Assembly: GCA_028023455.1 (NCBI GenBank)
Contig: JAQFVV010000205.1
Span: forward strand, 372,001-436,000
From: Epiperipatus broadwayi
Taxonomy: Eukaryota; Onychophora; Udeonychophora; Euonychophora; Peripatidae
Length of the DNA stretch: 64,000 nt
Reading direction: 5' to 3'
Positions 33,335 to 45,495 of this stretch are shown here, in pieces; within the stretch, counting starts at the first letter, position 1; each line of letters starts with the position of its first letter. A model generated the notes under the pieces. That model was not told the DNA's origin and ran no database searches. It saw only the letters and a program-made list of their open reading frames with translations. The translations under genes and the position numbers were made by a program.

Positions 33335-33930
33335 TAAAGTGATGTGATGTGATGTATTATGGCTTCTCCTTAAACGAAGTCAAGAATATCTCAGCAATTA
33401 TGCCCAGATAAACCTGTTAGCCACTTTCTTTTACATTCCCCACTCTAAATTTACCCATAATCTGCTCCCTCTAGTGTTATAAATCCTTTCACATTTAGAT
33501 ATGGTTTTTTATTTATATAATACTAAAATATTTCTTATTTATATTCATTTCCCATAATTTTACTTCTTTTTAAAATAACTTATTTATCTTGTTTTTCCAA
33601 ATCTTGTAACTATGTATCTATAAAAGATTCTCTGCACATCTAATATGAATATATATAAAAAGAAATTCTTTAATTTTAGCACATTATTTTCATTCATACA
33701 TTGTAACCTTCCAAAAATTTTTAATTTGCTTCATTAAAAACAAATCCATTCCATTTCCAAACGAACAGCTTCATTTAATCTCCACATTTTAACACCACAT
33801 GCACATGTACCATTCTGACCAATACCAATTTTTTTCTTTCCCAAATTTTGAAGCAGATACACGTACACTAACATTAATATCAAATTTCAAAAATTAAACT
33901 GTACCCTGTTCATAATTAACCCACACTCTG
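33335..33930 (-). pseudogene. LINE family L-B 3' end with upstream coding pieces
   Basis: 3' end with a (CATCA)n tail at 33340-33356 and the shared untranslated block to 33480. Farther upstream (33690-33850, minus strand) GTCACGVKMWRLNEAVRLE can be read, resembling the G-x-E-x-W post-RT block of LINEs. The middle is badly decayed. Confidence 0.55.
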
Positions 33931-34259
33931 GTAATTTTTTTAATATAAATTTTAGTATCTGTAGTGTGTTTATATATTGAAACCCTTTTTATAAATAGTA
34001 TAAATTTATTTTATTGATAAGAATATAATACTTCAGAACACAAAACAGCTTATTTTTATATCTGTGTAAAATTTTTATGTACCTGTAATGAGAACAATAA
34101 ACCAAAATTAACACCTTTCAATTTTGTTCCAAATCAAATTAGTGTTGAGATTAATGATAATCTAGCTAGACTATCATCCCTTTCCAAATTACTCTAGCTT
34201 TCTCATTTTTCTTATATGAAAAAGACAATAATTTAAATCAACTTTATTCCACTTCAGAA

Positions 34260-34550
34260 ATATTACCAAATTCACCACTTCCTTTATTTTGCTGTAATAT
34301 CTTATATAAATTCAATTTATCCACTACTTTGGGCACTTTTTAGAAAAAAACCTTTTACTGTACCTATATGTGTAAACAATCTTACATTTAAAAAAAAACG
34401 TTTTTTTACTTTAAAAAAAAAAGGCTATGAAGAAGACCGAAGGATGGTCAAAATGTAAGACTGTGTATGCATATAGGTACAATAAAAGGTTTTTTTTTAA
34501 AAAGCATTCAAAGAAGTGAATAAATTGGATTTATTTGTAAGTATTGTTTT
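34260..34550. mobile_element. Palindrome with decayed Penelope-type ribozyme
   Basis: Arms of about 130 bp (ATATAGGTACA-TAAAAGG and complement) enclose poly-A/T and, on the plus strand at 34424-34460, CTATGAAGAAGACC...GGTCAAAATG, in which stem II GACC/GGTC survives but the CTGATGA and GAAAC boxes have decayed. The arms match the small palindrome at 13330-13460. Confidence 0.6.
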
Positions 34551-34635
34551 GATTTTAATTCCCAAATGTCCATATATAGGATGTTCAAAATGATTAAATA
34601 ATTTAATTAGGGCAGTGTATGCTGTTTTTTTCTCA

Positions 34636-34735
34636 TGTGTCATAGCATCAGCCGGGAAGCGAACCTGCTAACCCAGGACAAGCAGTTGTCGCTGATCTCT
34701 CAACCACCAATGCTGCATGCTGGTTTTGTGGTGTA
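34636..34735 (-). mobile_element. tRNA-derived SINE, second copy
   Basis: Minus-strand copy of the 18231 SINE: A-box TGGTTGAGAGA, B-box GGTTCGCTTCC, end GCTGATGCTATGA and CATGAG plus an A run. Short imperfect target duplication (AAAACCAGCAT / AAAACAGCAT). Confidence 0.72.
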
Positions 34736-35580
34736 TTTTTTAAAAAAGTGTAGTCAGGGATGAGATTCTTATACCTGTGATCACCTTTATTATTTTAAAT
34801 AGCTTGAATCTGATATTTAAAATTTATGAAAAAGGGCCATTTTGTAATCCACTGATAACTGTCTGAAAGATCCATAGGTCACATGAATGTTTTATACCAT
34901 TGGAAGAACCAAATACCTGAAGGTAACACTTTTAAGAGTTTTGCTTCCTTCTTTCATTATCTGATTTAAAAATATTTTTGGAGTTTTGAAAAGATAATAA
35001 TGCAAATTAATTATTCATTTGACAAAAGTATGATCAACTAGTTATTATAGGTATGATTACCCAAATGGGTACATAGCTAGTCTTAATTAGAGTATAAAAC
35101 AAGGATTAAAATCCTCAAACCTTCACCTTGCAGTAATTTGGCAAACCTGATAATCCATGACCTTCTCCTACACTTCTATGAGAAGCTCTTTGATCTGAAA
35201 TGGGTTATGTAAATGTTAATTTACTATTTTACATATATCAAATGCTATTTAATAAATATTTCAGTACTCCTTGAGTTAATAGATTGCTCAACCAAACTAA
35301 TAAGTAAAGAAATAGACTCTCCCATGAAAGTTAGGTCTAGACCAATAAATGAGGCTGTACTTACATTTGAATTGAATGGGTTTCACTCTTGTTTGAATAA
35401 TTTACTAGATTTGTTAATTCTGAGACAGTTAATACAGATGGCCATTTTACATTGACTGAGCAGTCTAATAAGAAAAGGAATGTGGAAATGTTACTCTGAG
35501 TTTAAACTTTAAGATGCTTTGAATATAAAGACATTTAGCTGGATTAGTAAAATAGATATTTGTTAGATGCATAACTTCTA

Positions 35581-36140
35581 TCCATTGATTACTTTGGCTT
35601 GCACTGAATGGCAATATGTATGGAGAGTTTTACCTGTTTTAATAACAGTTATAAGCAAACATAAGAACTGGTGATCATGTGATGTTTATTGGCTTAAAAC
35701 CAATTCTGCCTAATAGTATAGTGGTGGTTATGGTTATTAAAAAACCAAAGACACCAAAATGTATAGGTACTGAACTGAGTTCAACCTATATGACTATATA
35801 AGCTAATGAGCTTAGATTAAAAATATTATAGTGTTTTCAATTTAAGATTCATAGTTTTGTAGTTAAGTAAAAATAAAAGATGGCTGCTCGAGGTTTGCAT
35901 TAGATCCTAAGATCTAAGTGCAATGCTCTCAGATCCAAAGCTCCTCACTGATGAAGTTCATAAGCCAGAAACTAGTCTGGGGATATTGGATGAGTAGGCA
36001 CTAGATGGGGATTTTATGCACAAGCCTTCTGGCATCCGTTGATTACTCTGGCTTGCACTGAGTGGCAATATGTATAGAGAGTTTTGCCTATTTTAATAAC
36101 AGTTAAGAGCAAGCATAAAAAATGGTGATCAAATGATGTT
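35581..36140 (+). mobile_element. HHR-B repeat, one unit plus direct-repeat ends
   Basis: The clearest HHR-B copy. About 105 bp at 35581-35686 is repeated at 36035-36140 (period 454). Between them lies a full unit with the ribozyme at 35933-35991. Left and right copies differ by scattered substitutions. The layout equals a slightly more than unit-length copy of a tandem or circular template. Confidence 0.8.
35933..35991 (+). ncRNA. Hammerhead ribozyme HHR-B, stem II damaged
   Basis: ATCCAA/TTGGAT and CCTCA/TGGGG of stem I, CTGATGA (35948-35954), GAAA (35968-35971) and ACTAGT-C are identical to 24267-24325. Stem II is GTT opposite GCC, so it pairs poorly. Probably weak or inactive. Confidence 0.75.
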
Positions 36141-36236
36141 AATCTTATTATATATGGCATTAGAGTGGAGAATTGCTCTCAGTAGATTGCAGTTTATGGA
36201 TAAGAAGAGAATAGCCAAAATAGTATCCATTGGGTT

Positions 36237-36425
36237 ATGAGTAAAGGACAGGCAACAAGATGGATGAGAAAACTAGTATGGTATGCAGAAGATTTGGATA
36301 AAGAATTTATGTCAGTATACTTATGCAAAAGGTGGAATGATTATGTTAGAAGAATTGTTGAGTGTAATAGCGTCCAGAAATGGGATAAAAGAATAGAGAG
36401 TTGGAGAGATGGAGAAGTAGTATAG
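36237..36425 (+). pseudogene. LINE L-B ORF fragment (post-RT)
   Basis: 62 codons rich in W, R and K (RWMRKLVWYAEDLDKE). It lies directly before the CCHC piece and in the same element; by position it is the region between RT and the C-terminal zinc motif. No independent family match was recognised. Confidence 0.5.
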
Positions 36426-36571
36426 ATAGTAAAAAGAGTTTAAATATATACAGAAGTAAACAGAATATTGAGCGCAAGTTAATTTATGATAATAGCAAGG
36501 AAAGTAGTTTACTGTTTAAGGCTCAAATGGGATCTTTAGCAACAAGGGAATATAAACATAAATAGAAAAAT

Positions 36572-36826
36572 GTGAGTGATTTTATCTGCAAGTTGTGTAA
36601 GGAAGGCATAGAGAATATTAGTCATCTGTTAATTGAATGTAAATGTCTGAAAGAAGAAAGAGTACAAATAATGAAGTTGAGGAAGAATAAATATAAAGAA
36701 AGTGATTATACTGAAAGTGGATCCTTAGTTTTTATGCTGGGTCTGGAAAAAGATAAGGGGGATTTAGATATAAAAGCCATGGAGTTGACAAAGACTGTGT
36801 TGTGGGAATGGGATAGAGCAGAATAG
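36572..36826 (+). pseudogene. LINE L-B C-terminal CCHC zinc-knuckle region
   Basis: Residues FICKLCKEGIENISHLLIEC give C-x2-C-x9-H-x4-C, the C-terminal zinc motif common in non-LTR retrotransposon ORF2 proteins, where it helps nucleic-acid binding. It is followed by a SLVFMLGLEKDKGDLDIK tail found in every L-B copy here. Separated from 36425 by stops, so the ORF is broken. Confidence 0.72.
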
Positions 36827-36969
36827 AGAAGAATATGGGAAAAAGTTATGGTGGGGAATGGAAAGGGAAGATAAAGTGGCTAACGGGTTTCTCTGGACAT
36901 AATAGCTAAGAAATTCCTGACTCTGAAAAAGGAGAAATCACAGTTCATCTCATCTCATGATTTAAACTA

Positions 36970-37660
36970 TGTTATATATATATACACACTAAGTTTCTAC
37001 CTGCTTACTATCCATCATGAGAAATATAGAACTAAAATATTTTCAATCATTATTACTAGCATTGTGTCATTTTTCATTTTATTTTATAACTACATCTGAA
37101 TTTTAATGAAGTATTGTTTAGAGTTACATTATAAAACAACTCAAATATATTATTAAAAAGCATAATTATTATTATGCATCTTAATTACATTTAGTCATTA
37201 TTTTTGACTAGATTCCCGTGAATGCTTTCTAATATTATAATGATTATAAAATATTAGATCAAATAGAAACAAAGGGGGGGAAATGTAATAAAAATATTTT
37301 AATATTCTTAAAAGCAATGAAAGAAAAAAAAAAAAAGATTGTCTGTTGGAATTAACAATAATTCAAAAAGAGAAAGAAAAAATTATTTCTAATTTGATTT
37401 TGATATAAAATGACTATTATCCAAGGAATTCTAAATTAGATTTTGTTTTTGTTAAATGTTTTGTTGATATCAAGAGACTAATGGGGGCTGGCAACCAGAA
37501 TTATAATAAAAAGAGAATGTAAAGTAATAAACATTTCCTCTCGGTGATAAAAATTTTTTAAATTAAGAATAAAATATAATTATATCATTAGAAAAAAAAA
37601 CCCGTATACTACAATTTTCTCATTAAAAAAAAAGACCAATTTCAGGCACGTAAAGGACAT
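36970..37660. other. No recognised feature
   Basis: AT-rich with poly-A runs (37324, 37590). No domain, ribozyme or repeat family recognised. Confidence 0.4.
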
Positions 37661-37669
37661 TTTGAGCCT

Positions 37670-37745
37670 CGATCCAGTAACTTACACTAGCCTCAATCCG
37701 ATAACTTTTGCTAGCCTCGATTCAATAACTTTTACTCATATCGAC
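37670..37745. repeat. 24-bp minisatellite, three units
   Basis: Units begin GCCTCGATC / GCCTCAATC / GCCTCGATT and each continue with AATAACTT-like sequence at a 24-25 bp step. Confidence 0.75.
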
Positions 37746-37999
37746 GTTATATATTGGTGTGACAAACTACACATGTCAAATAATTAGGTGGATATTGTTT
37801 TAGACTAAATAGATAATATTCATTGCATGAATCACCTTCTATAAGATTTCTTTTGTTCGAAATAAACTATTGTATATGTATATAGTAATGTTTCTACAAC
37901 TGTCTCTTACTTGTCTGTTTTTGTCAAAGCTTCTGCTCAACTATAATATTTTTGTAGTATAGTTTTGACTACACTACTCTCATCCAAAATAATTCGTTA

Positions 38000-38390
38000 T
38001 CTATATATGCTAAACAATAATAAAGATATATTAAGAGATGGTAATCTGGACCTGATCAATGCTGATTCAGCATGAAATGTACATCTTGAGGATTATACAT
38101 CCTTTTCACATGTTTTTGGTCATGTGTTTATGATTACACCACCCACAAAGTGTTGAAAGCAATTAGAAACCAGTCTTGTGTGAGAGTGGTGTAATGATAA
38201 TCTCTACTCTAATGAATGACTAATAAAAATTATTAATATACTTCCATTAAGTGGTTCGGGACAATGTTGTTAAGACAGTACACTTATCAATAACTGTAGT
38301 ATTTGGCTATCTATACATACTGAACAATGATAAAGATATCTAGACTAGCTGACAACTGCTGATTCAGCATAAAATATGAAAACACAGTAA
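38000..38390 (+). mobile_element. HHR-A tandem dimer
   Basis: The block TCTATA-ATGCT-AACAAT starts at 38000 and again at 38310 (period 310 bp), and each is followed by an HHR-A ribozyme. The first (about 38040-38095) has CTGATCA for CTGATGA with an intact TGCT/AGCA stem II, GAAA and ATGTACATC; the second (38340-38385) is truncated (AAAA for GAAA). Confidence 0.72.
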
Positions 38391-38394
38391 TGTT

Positions 38395-38535
38395 TTTAAT
38401 CTACGCCAGAAACTAATCTGGACATATTGGATGAATAGGCACTAGATAGGGAAAGCTGGCAATGGGTGGCACTACTATATGGAAAGTTTGTTACTATTTT
38501 AACAGCTTGTATAAGCATAGAAAATGGTGATCATG
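38395..38535 (+). mobile_element. HHR-B 3' half, truncated
   Basis: Begins inside the ribozyme (GCCAGAAACTAATCTGG at 38408) and runs to GGTGATCATGTGA. The 5' half is missing and an HHR-A repeat joins directly to it. Confidence 0.65.
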
Positions 38536-39739
38536 TGAATTTCAAGTTAGAATAAATTTTGTGAACAAAATTCTTTACCAAAAGTCACTACATTTTCTGT
38601 TGAACTCTTATTTATTAATTTATTATTCCATTATTCTGTGTAGTATTAATTTGATTAATGTGGTAGGTGAAGGGTTATCAAACAATAAGTTAAATCGTTG
38701 CTGTTTTATAACTCAATCAGTAGAAATTCTGATTGCAGATACAATTATTTAAATTACAAATTATTACACTCAATTAAATAATTACATTACTTCTTTAACA
38801 TTATATTTGTAATCTACTGCTGGATATATATCAGTAACTATGAGTTCCATCTCTTGGATGGTTAATATGGCATTTATCATTTTGATAGGCCTACTAGTAG
38901 CTACCCTATTGTTTATATAGCTCTTGTAATTGTTTCTACTTAATGCGAAGTCTAGCGTAAGGTAATAATATTTCTAAATTACCGGAATATTGATCATCAG
39001 CAGCTTCCCTAATACTGAACCAAACGCTCTCTCTAATCATGTGATCTGGATAAAAAATATGCGAACGTCTGGAAATAATATTTAAAAAAAGAGGGGAGGG
39101 GTTTATAAAGTTTTAAAATAAAAAATATATATATTATAAATATTTAACATATGCAAATAATAAACATGTTTTTTTTTTTTTGCAAAATGTATTTACATCA
39201 ATTTAAAATCTCATCTGGGGAAATCAAAGTGTGTCCCAGTTGAGCGACTAGCTATATTTAGATGCTTTGAAGTTCGTTAAAATAATAAACAGTTGTGAAT
39301 GTATTTCTCCGTTTCTAAACTAATCTTCAAACTTGTTGACGTAAACAATAGTAGAAGAAAAATCAGTTATTACAAAGAAAAAAAATACAATTTTTTTTTT
39401 AAAAGATAAGAAACATTTCGATAAGAATAATTAAACGAAACAAAGCCATGTCTGTTAAAGCGATATTTAGATCTCGCAAGCAACGTTTTAAACCATTCGA
39501 CTGTTCAAAGGCTGATAAAAATGTAAATTATCTTAAAAGATTTTTCTAATTCTTTCATACCGATTAAATATAACATAATTTTACAGACATTTTCGTCATC
39601 ATTTTAAATACGCTTTTTGATCTCCTGAATTAGGAGTTTGAAACCTTTTAATATTGAAAGACCGCATTAAGTAAACGATCTTTAAGAAAGGTCAATTAGA
39701 TAACATTTGAGAATGTACATTATCTTATAAATTCGAACT

Positions 39740-39890
39740 ACGACGTATTAACTAGCTTCAAAGTTCTGCATGGATTGTTACAATGGAAAGGTGGCAAATT
39801 CTAGAATTCAAAGTCCATGGATTATGACCTTGCAGTATTTTTCGATCATTGAATTTGTTATGAACTCCTGATCAATTAACCATTATTAAA
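39740..39890 (+). mobile_element. SINE-T copy
   Basis: Plus strand: ACAATGGAAAGGTGG (degenerate A box), ATTCTAGAATTCAAAGTCCATGGAT and the 3' block GTTATGAACTCCTGATCAATTAA, followed by TTATTAAATG and a poly-A run. It links the 73-bp array units with the SINE 3' end. Confidence 0.65.
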
Positions 39891-40049
39891 TGTAAAAAAA
39901 AAAAAAAAATTGGGGCCGGGGATTAAAGTGATATAAATAGGTTTAGGACTAATAAATACACAAATTAGTTTCATTACTTGATTTGTTTTGGTAATTATTT
40001 ATTTTGAAATACCCCAGTATAAAACTATTTGCTGATTGTTTCTCTCTCT

Positions 40050-40135
40050 AAGTTGCCTGCAGTGCCACCTCTGAATCAATGCATGGGTTATATTGTCGTT
40101 TGTTTAGCTATTGACCACAAAAATTTTTGGCACTA
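40050..40135 (+). repeat. Dispersed repeat (partner 5985-6080)
   Basis: See partner. Confidence 0.45.
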
Positions 40136-40215
40136 GTGGGTATGAATCATGATTTATTAGTGGCTGAGAGATTCCTGACTGAATAAGGGGCAGTCACAGT
40201 GCATCACATCACATT
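40136..40215 (+). pseudogene. LINE L-B extreme 3' end
   Basis: GTGGCTGAGAGATTCCTGAC, then CACAGTGCATCACATCACAT, matching the L-B terminus at 32930. Confidence 0.65.
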
Positions 40216-40254
40216 TACTACATAAAATGTAACAATGTGATCTGTACCTTATAA

Positions 40255-40425
40255 CCTTTGAAGGAACATTGTGCTAACATTAAATTTTGGGTTTAAATTG
40301 GGCAAACTATTACTGAAATCTTTGAAGTGATTCAAACTCTAAATGGTAGTGAAGTCACAAGACATGCTAGTATTTTAAAATTCCTATGTTATAGCTAAAT
40401 TATGTTATGAAGTAAAATTGACATT
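40255..40425 (+). pseudogene. Mariner-like relic, internally deleted
   Basis: TTAAATTGGGCAAACTATTAC and GTGATTCAAACT match 12665-12725; the following CATGCTAGTATTTTAAA matches 12845. A deletion of about 115 bp relative to 12575-13065 removes the part between. Confidence 0.55.
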
Positions 40426-41129
40426 GATTCAGAGATAGCACTGCTGTCAGCTTGAAGAAAGAACCAGCCACTTTTTTGCTGGTGTACCTTGTATATATAA
40501 TGTTAAAAAGTATGTTAAACTAACTTTTAATGATTTTGATATAACTTCTCTTTTTAAGAAATAATTTGAATATTTGATTGCAGCATAGAAGTCTACAGTT
40601 GAGCTGTTAACTAGATAAATAACATTCATGTTTGACCTTAAGGGTATCTTGATTTGAATTATGTAGAAGATGTGGATTTGCAACTAACTAAAACAATAAA
40701 TCTGATAAATAAATTAATGAATGAGTTTATTGGTTGGAAATTCATAAGTTCTAGCACCAAAGTATCAGATTGGAATCAATTAAAGGATTTTACACTCCAC
40801 AATTTGATTCCATTGGTTATAATTCTGATTGTCCACCATGAAGGGGATACCCTGGCAATAAAATTGAGATTTATTTTATAGAGGGGAGTGCATAGTGTTA
40901 ATGAGTTACATTTAGAGCAGTAATTTATAGACTAGAATTATCTACCACATACACACTTTGCCTAAAGCAGTCAAATACTCATACATTCAAAGCAGAAAGT
41001 TGATGGTGGAAAATAGTAACAAACCTTTCATGATAATCGTTGATCATAGTTTACAACTACACATTCAAAATTCTAACAACTGTACCCAGCAGTGAACTTT
41101 TAATAACTGTTTTAAATATATTACTGTAA

Positions 41130-41330
41130 ATAGATTTAATGTTTTGATGCTATTTTACTTGTATTTCTTTTACATTATTTTACTCATATTTCTCTTAGCT
41201 ATTTTACTCGTATTTCTTTTACGCCATATTTCTTTTATGTTATTTTACTTATATTTCTTTTACACTATTTTACTCATATTTCTTTCATGTATGTTATTTT
41301 ACTAGTATTTCTTTTATTTATTAACCAGAA
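41130..41330. repeat. Degenerate minisatellite, ~27-30 bp
   Basis: About seven units of TTATTTTACTCATATTTCTT with variable spacers. Confidence 0.72.
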
Positions 41331-41856
41331 AACATTTTCCAATAGTAAACATATATATATACACACACAACACAAAATTGTAGTTATTTACAGGTTGTTA
41401 TTTTTCTCAAATTTATTGTATAGAAGTAAACAATTTTATTTACAGGGTATTCCTAATAATTTTGACAATATATTAGCAAGGTAGAAACACTAGCTCAATT
41501 TGTATGTTCTTCTACTTGCTTGGTATGTTGAATCTACTATTATAAGAGTAAGTTTTCAATGTAGTGAATATATAAAGTAACAGACTTTCTAAAACGTATT
41601 TTAAATATGTATGGTTTTTATAGAAAGGCAGACCATATGGTATTGTGGAAATTATCCCAAAGTTATTCTAAAGAGCTGTGGCTGACAATAAAATACATTT
41701 AAGGATTACAAGTTGACAAGATAGCCAAGTCTTTCTTTCAATATGTAAAAAATTATAGCAGTAAAAGTTAAAAAGCAACATTTCAAAATGTCCAACAAAT
41801 CGATTCTAGGATCAAATATATATATATGTGGGTCACAAATTGCTTTTGTAGTCTCC

Positions 41857-42621
41857 CTAGGGCTAAACTGTGGCTCATGAGCCAAGTGATCAATATAACT
41901 CAGGAGACTTTTTAAAATAAAATCATGGCATAATTTATATTAGCATAATATATTTACATTTTATTTTGAAATAATACAGGCTGTATTTTTATGTAATGGC
42001 AATTGTATAATGATAGTTTGCGTTGTCAAGTTTGATGAGTTTATTACCATTTTTTTTGGAAATATAACATATTGTTCAAACATAGATTCAGTTTTTATTT
42101 GGATTTCACTGAGTGATGTAGATATCATTTGCATAGTTTTAATTCAAACATCATTGAGTGTGTTGTTTTATTTTGATTTTCGATCCTGTTTTAATTCAAA
42201 CATCATTGAATGTATTATTTTAATTTTATTTTCGATCTTCAACTTCAGTTATTTTAATCGAGCAATACAGGAAACTATTTTCAATTTATATTCAAGTTTG
42301 TAAAATCAAAACATAAAACACAACTGTCGAATGAATAACTTACAGAACGTATATCGTTAACAAACTGTAAGCCAAATTTTAACGTTCTTCCTAATTAGAT
42401 ACAATTATGTGTGAATCGTCAATAATTTTTATTCATTTTGTTCTCAATTAGTAATTTAGTTCTCTTGATTTTTTGTATAATTAATAAATTTTATTAATAA
42501 AAAAGATAATAAATCAAATATTTGCTTCTGTTGAATACTTCAAAAAAATTTTGTGACTCTTAAATATATCTCATTTTTTAAACATACAATTCTTACAGAC
42601 CCGAAGTTTGGCTACCCCTGG
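41857..42621. mobile_element. Non-autonomous hAT-like transposon (candidate)
   Basis: The left end has CTAGGGCTAAACTGTGGCTC and the right end, read in reverse, CAGGGGTAGCCAAACTTCGG; both resemble hAT termini of the CAGGGGT-AACTT type. Flanks GTAGTCTC and GTATAGTC are similar 8-mers but not identical, so the target duplication is uncertain. The 98-codon frame 42010-42303 has no recognised domain. Confidence 0.5.
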
Positions 42622-42889
42622 TATAGTCAACAAAAAATTCAAGCTAGAACATGTATTTGCAAATATGTTCTAGTAATGATGATTATTGTTTTTTTAGTTC
42701 AGTGGTCTAAATAAAGATCTAAGTTTATAGATTGGCGCTTCTGATGCTTAAATGTCACATGACCTCCCAAATAATAATACCAGCTAACATCAAATGACCT
42801 CAGCTTGTAGGATGTTTTTGTACAACAAACTATTTCTACTTAAATCTTGCTATAAGGTATAAACACTGAATAAGGATTTATTAACCACT

Positions 42890-43450
42890 ATCATATGCAT
42901 CTATTGATTATTTAAGTGCCCACTAGATGGCAGAACTGAAGTAGAAGAAATAATTTTTTTATTTTTCAAGTAACTAATTATTCATTTATTTTTATTATTT
43001 ATTACTATTGCTAATACTGTATAGACTTTTTAAATATGATCAGTTATATTGATCGCTGTCTGAACTGTCTATTAACTGAAGTTTATTTATGAAATATAAT
43101 GATAAATATTTTATTCATCATATCTTTGTTTGAAATGAAAGTAACTACATCCCATTGAATATCACATGATCACCATTTAAAACATAACCTGTTTTCATTT
43201 TGGACTCTTAGCTTTCTAGTTAATTAAAAAAAACTAAAAAGTAACTGTTGGAGGCTTGAATTAAACCCTAAGATGTAGATGCAGTACTCTCAGATTCAAG
43301 GCTCTTCATTGATGAAATCCACAAACTAGAAATTTAGACGGGGATATTGGATGAGTAGGCACTAGATAAGGATTTTATGCACAAACCTTCTTGCATCCAT
43401 TAATTATTATGGCTTGCACAGGACTGTGTGGAAAACTTATTAATGTTTTT
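42890..43450 (+). mobile_element. HHR-B repeat, degenerate
   Basis: GCATC-ATTGATTATT at about 42897 and GCATCCATTAATTAT at 43397 bracket an HHR-B unit whose ribozyme (43299-43355) reads TTGATGA, AGAAAT and CGGGG; inactive. Confidence 0.6.
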
Positions 43451-43724
43451 ACCTCTCACTGGGTTTTGTAATATCAACAACTATAAAAAGATAGAATGAC
43501 ACTAATCTATCTTTTGGCTTTGATGTTATATAAACTTAGATTTTGATGTAGTTTTAAATTATAGGGTGAATTTAATCTATTATTTTAATGTATGTGCTGA
43601 CTAAATGATCTAAAATCTGCATTAATATATTCAGAGGATTAAGAATGAGTCTTTAGTTTTAACAATGTCTGAATATTAAAAGAAAAATTAGCTTAAATAA
43701 TATCTATTCTAGACATTTAGTAAG

Positions 43725-43990
43725 TATAGGGGATTTGAACTCAGATTTTCAAGCGCCCTTCAACTATCCACACTATCTCATACAACTGATACTCATGGCC
43801 ATATATGTAGACAAGATAAATAATCACCAATATATGAATTTCATGCTAAACCAGCACTCATCAGTGACCATGTGTATCAGTTGTATGAGATAGTGTGGAT
43901 AGTTGAAGGGTGCTTGAAAATCTGAGTTCAAATCCCCTATACTTACAATTAAAGCTCCCAGTTTGTGAAGAGGGCCTGGTTTTCAATTAT
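43725..43990. mobile_element. HHR-A ribozyme between inverted tRNA-like arms
   Basis: Arms 43727-43800 and 43868-43945 are near-perfect inverted copies of one tRNA-like block (B box GAGTTCAAATCC, plus strand 43924-43935). The HHR-A ribozyme lies in the loop between them on the minus strand. Confidence 0.72.
43805..43868 (-). ncRNA. Hammerhead ribozyme HHR-A, core intact
   Basis: Minus strand CTGATGA (43858-43864), stem II GTGCT/AGCAT, GAAA (43839-43842), helix III ATTCAT (imperfect). Stem I pairs only partly (GGTCA with TTGGTGA). Confidence 0.68.
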
Positions 43991-44119
43991 TTATCTAGAC
44001 ATTTAAATAATTTCAGAAAATGGTGGTAGATTTAGAAGGATTCATGTATATTATTTCCAAACAACCTTATTAATTACATTAATTCCATGGCCATACTTTC
44101 AAATGCATTAATATAATGA

Positions 44120-44265
44120 ATGATTTGTTTCTTGAGAATTAGCAAGAATGTACAGATATTGCAAGGTAAAAGCTGAATGGAATACATTTATTTGAATTTC
44201 CATATTCCCCCATTTCATCATTGCATGTAATTAAATGGGTTCAGTGTGCAGTGGTATAATGACAG
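44120..44265 (-). repeat. SINE-T fragment (uncertain)
   Basis: TTTCTTGAGAATTAGCAAGAA and CCATTTCATCATTGCATG resemble the reversed SINE-T. Degenerate. Confidence 0.35.
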
Positions 44266-44379
44266 AATTTGGAGATTCTTATGGATTATGGCCCACTTGT
44301 GTCACTTCTGGTACTCCAATATCTCATAAACTTCTGCACAATATTCCTTAGATGTTGAAATACAACATAGATTCCGGTG

Positions 44380-44610
44380 TGCTGCTGCTTTTCAAATTAA
44401 AAGATAAGGCATTTCATCAAAGAGAACTAACTACTGCAACTAAGTTAGTTGTATGTAGAGCTATATTATTTTACCTAATTGATTGTATGAATGTGAAACA
44501 TGGACACCCTACCAGTATAATATAAAGAAATTAGAAGTTTCATTTAAGGATACTCTGTAAAATATTAAAAATACAAGGGCAAGATGCTAATACTAATCAT
44601 TGTATTCAAC
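44380..44610 (+). pseudogene. LINE ORF2 fragment (post-RT region)
   Basis: Reads TKLVVCRAILFYLIDCMNVK and HGHPTSII, then KFHLRILCKILKIQGQD, the same VYRA-LLYGCETW-FH-RCLRxILxIxWQD block as 20945-21185 and typical of animal non-LTR elements. Two in-frame stops. Confidence 0.7.
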
Positions 44611-44749
44611 TTACTGGATATAATACTCTCTATTCTTCTCCTTCACTTTCTTTGCATATCTTCATATAATCATATATATTGCTTATAGTACTTCATTCAT
44701 ATACACTTTAATGCAACTAATTTTTTTAAAAACTTCTTTATTTCTTACA

Positions 44750-44778
44750 GTTTCGACTGTCCAGCAGTCTTCATCAGA
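44750..44778 (-). ncRNA. Penelope-type hammerhead ribozyme (left arm)
   Basis: Minus strand: CTGATGA (44771-44777), one extra A, stem II GACTG/CAGTC with a 5-nt loop, then GAAACTGT. Core boxes intact. The helix III sequence ACTG-T is weaker than ACGT. Confidence 0.7.
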
Positions 44779-45495
44779 GCTACAAGATTTGAATAATATA
44801 AATACATAATCATCATTTCACATATATACATATATATATATAACCATCACTTTACATATATATAAAATACACATGCACATATATATATATATACATCAAA
44901 ATATAGACATATTTCCTTCATATATATACTTATAACTCTATATCACACCTAGATATATAATTCATACCTACATCTATATATACATATGCATATGATATAT
45001 AATTCATACCTACATCTATATATACATATGCATATCCAATATATAGACATACCTATTTTAAAAATACATCTATACACAGATATACATACACCCATAGACA
45101 TATATACAATCCTCATATATCTTTACAAATACACATGCATATATATATATGTGTGTAAGTAGAGTGTACATATGCATGTGTATTTGTAAAGATATATAAG
45201 GATTGTATATATGTCTATGGTATATGTATATCTGTGTATAGATGTATGTTTAAAAGAGGTATGTCTATATATTGGATATGCATATGTATATATAGATGTA
45301 GGTATGAATTATATATCTAGGGGTGATATAGAGTTATAAGTATATATATGAAGGAAATATATGTCTATATTTTGATGTGTATATATGTGTGTGTGTATTT
45401 TATATATATGTATAAAATGATGGTTATATATATATATTTTATATGTATATATGTGAAATGATGATTATGTATTTATATTATTCAACTCTTGTAGC

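Larger units (their letters stand above)
36180..36965 (+). mobile_element. LINE family L-B, 3' portion
   Basis: Contains two open pieces (next entries), then the 3' untranslated block shared with 31590, 32930 and 33335, ending in TCATCTCATCTCATGA. 5'-truncated. Confidence 0.72.

Noticed and set aside
37861-38235. Independent gene around 38 kb
   Set aside because: No open frame; the region is covered by the HHR-A tandem dimer.
41141-41484. Open frame 41287-41484 as a membrane peptide
   Set aside because: It is a translation of the T-rich minisatellite and flank.
44810-45480. CRISPR-like or satellite array because of repeated TA/CA blocks
   Set aside because: The blocks are low-complexity filler of a PLE palindrome, without regular spacers.
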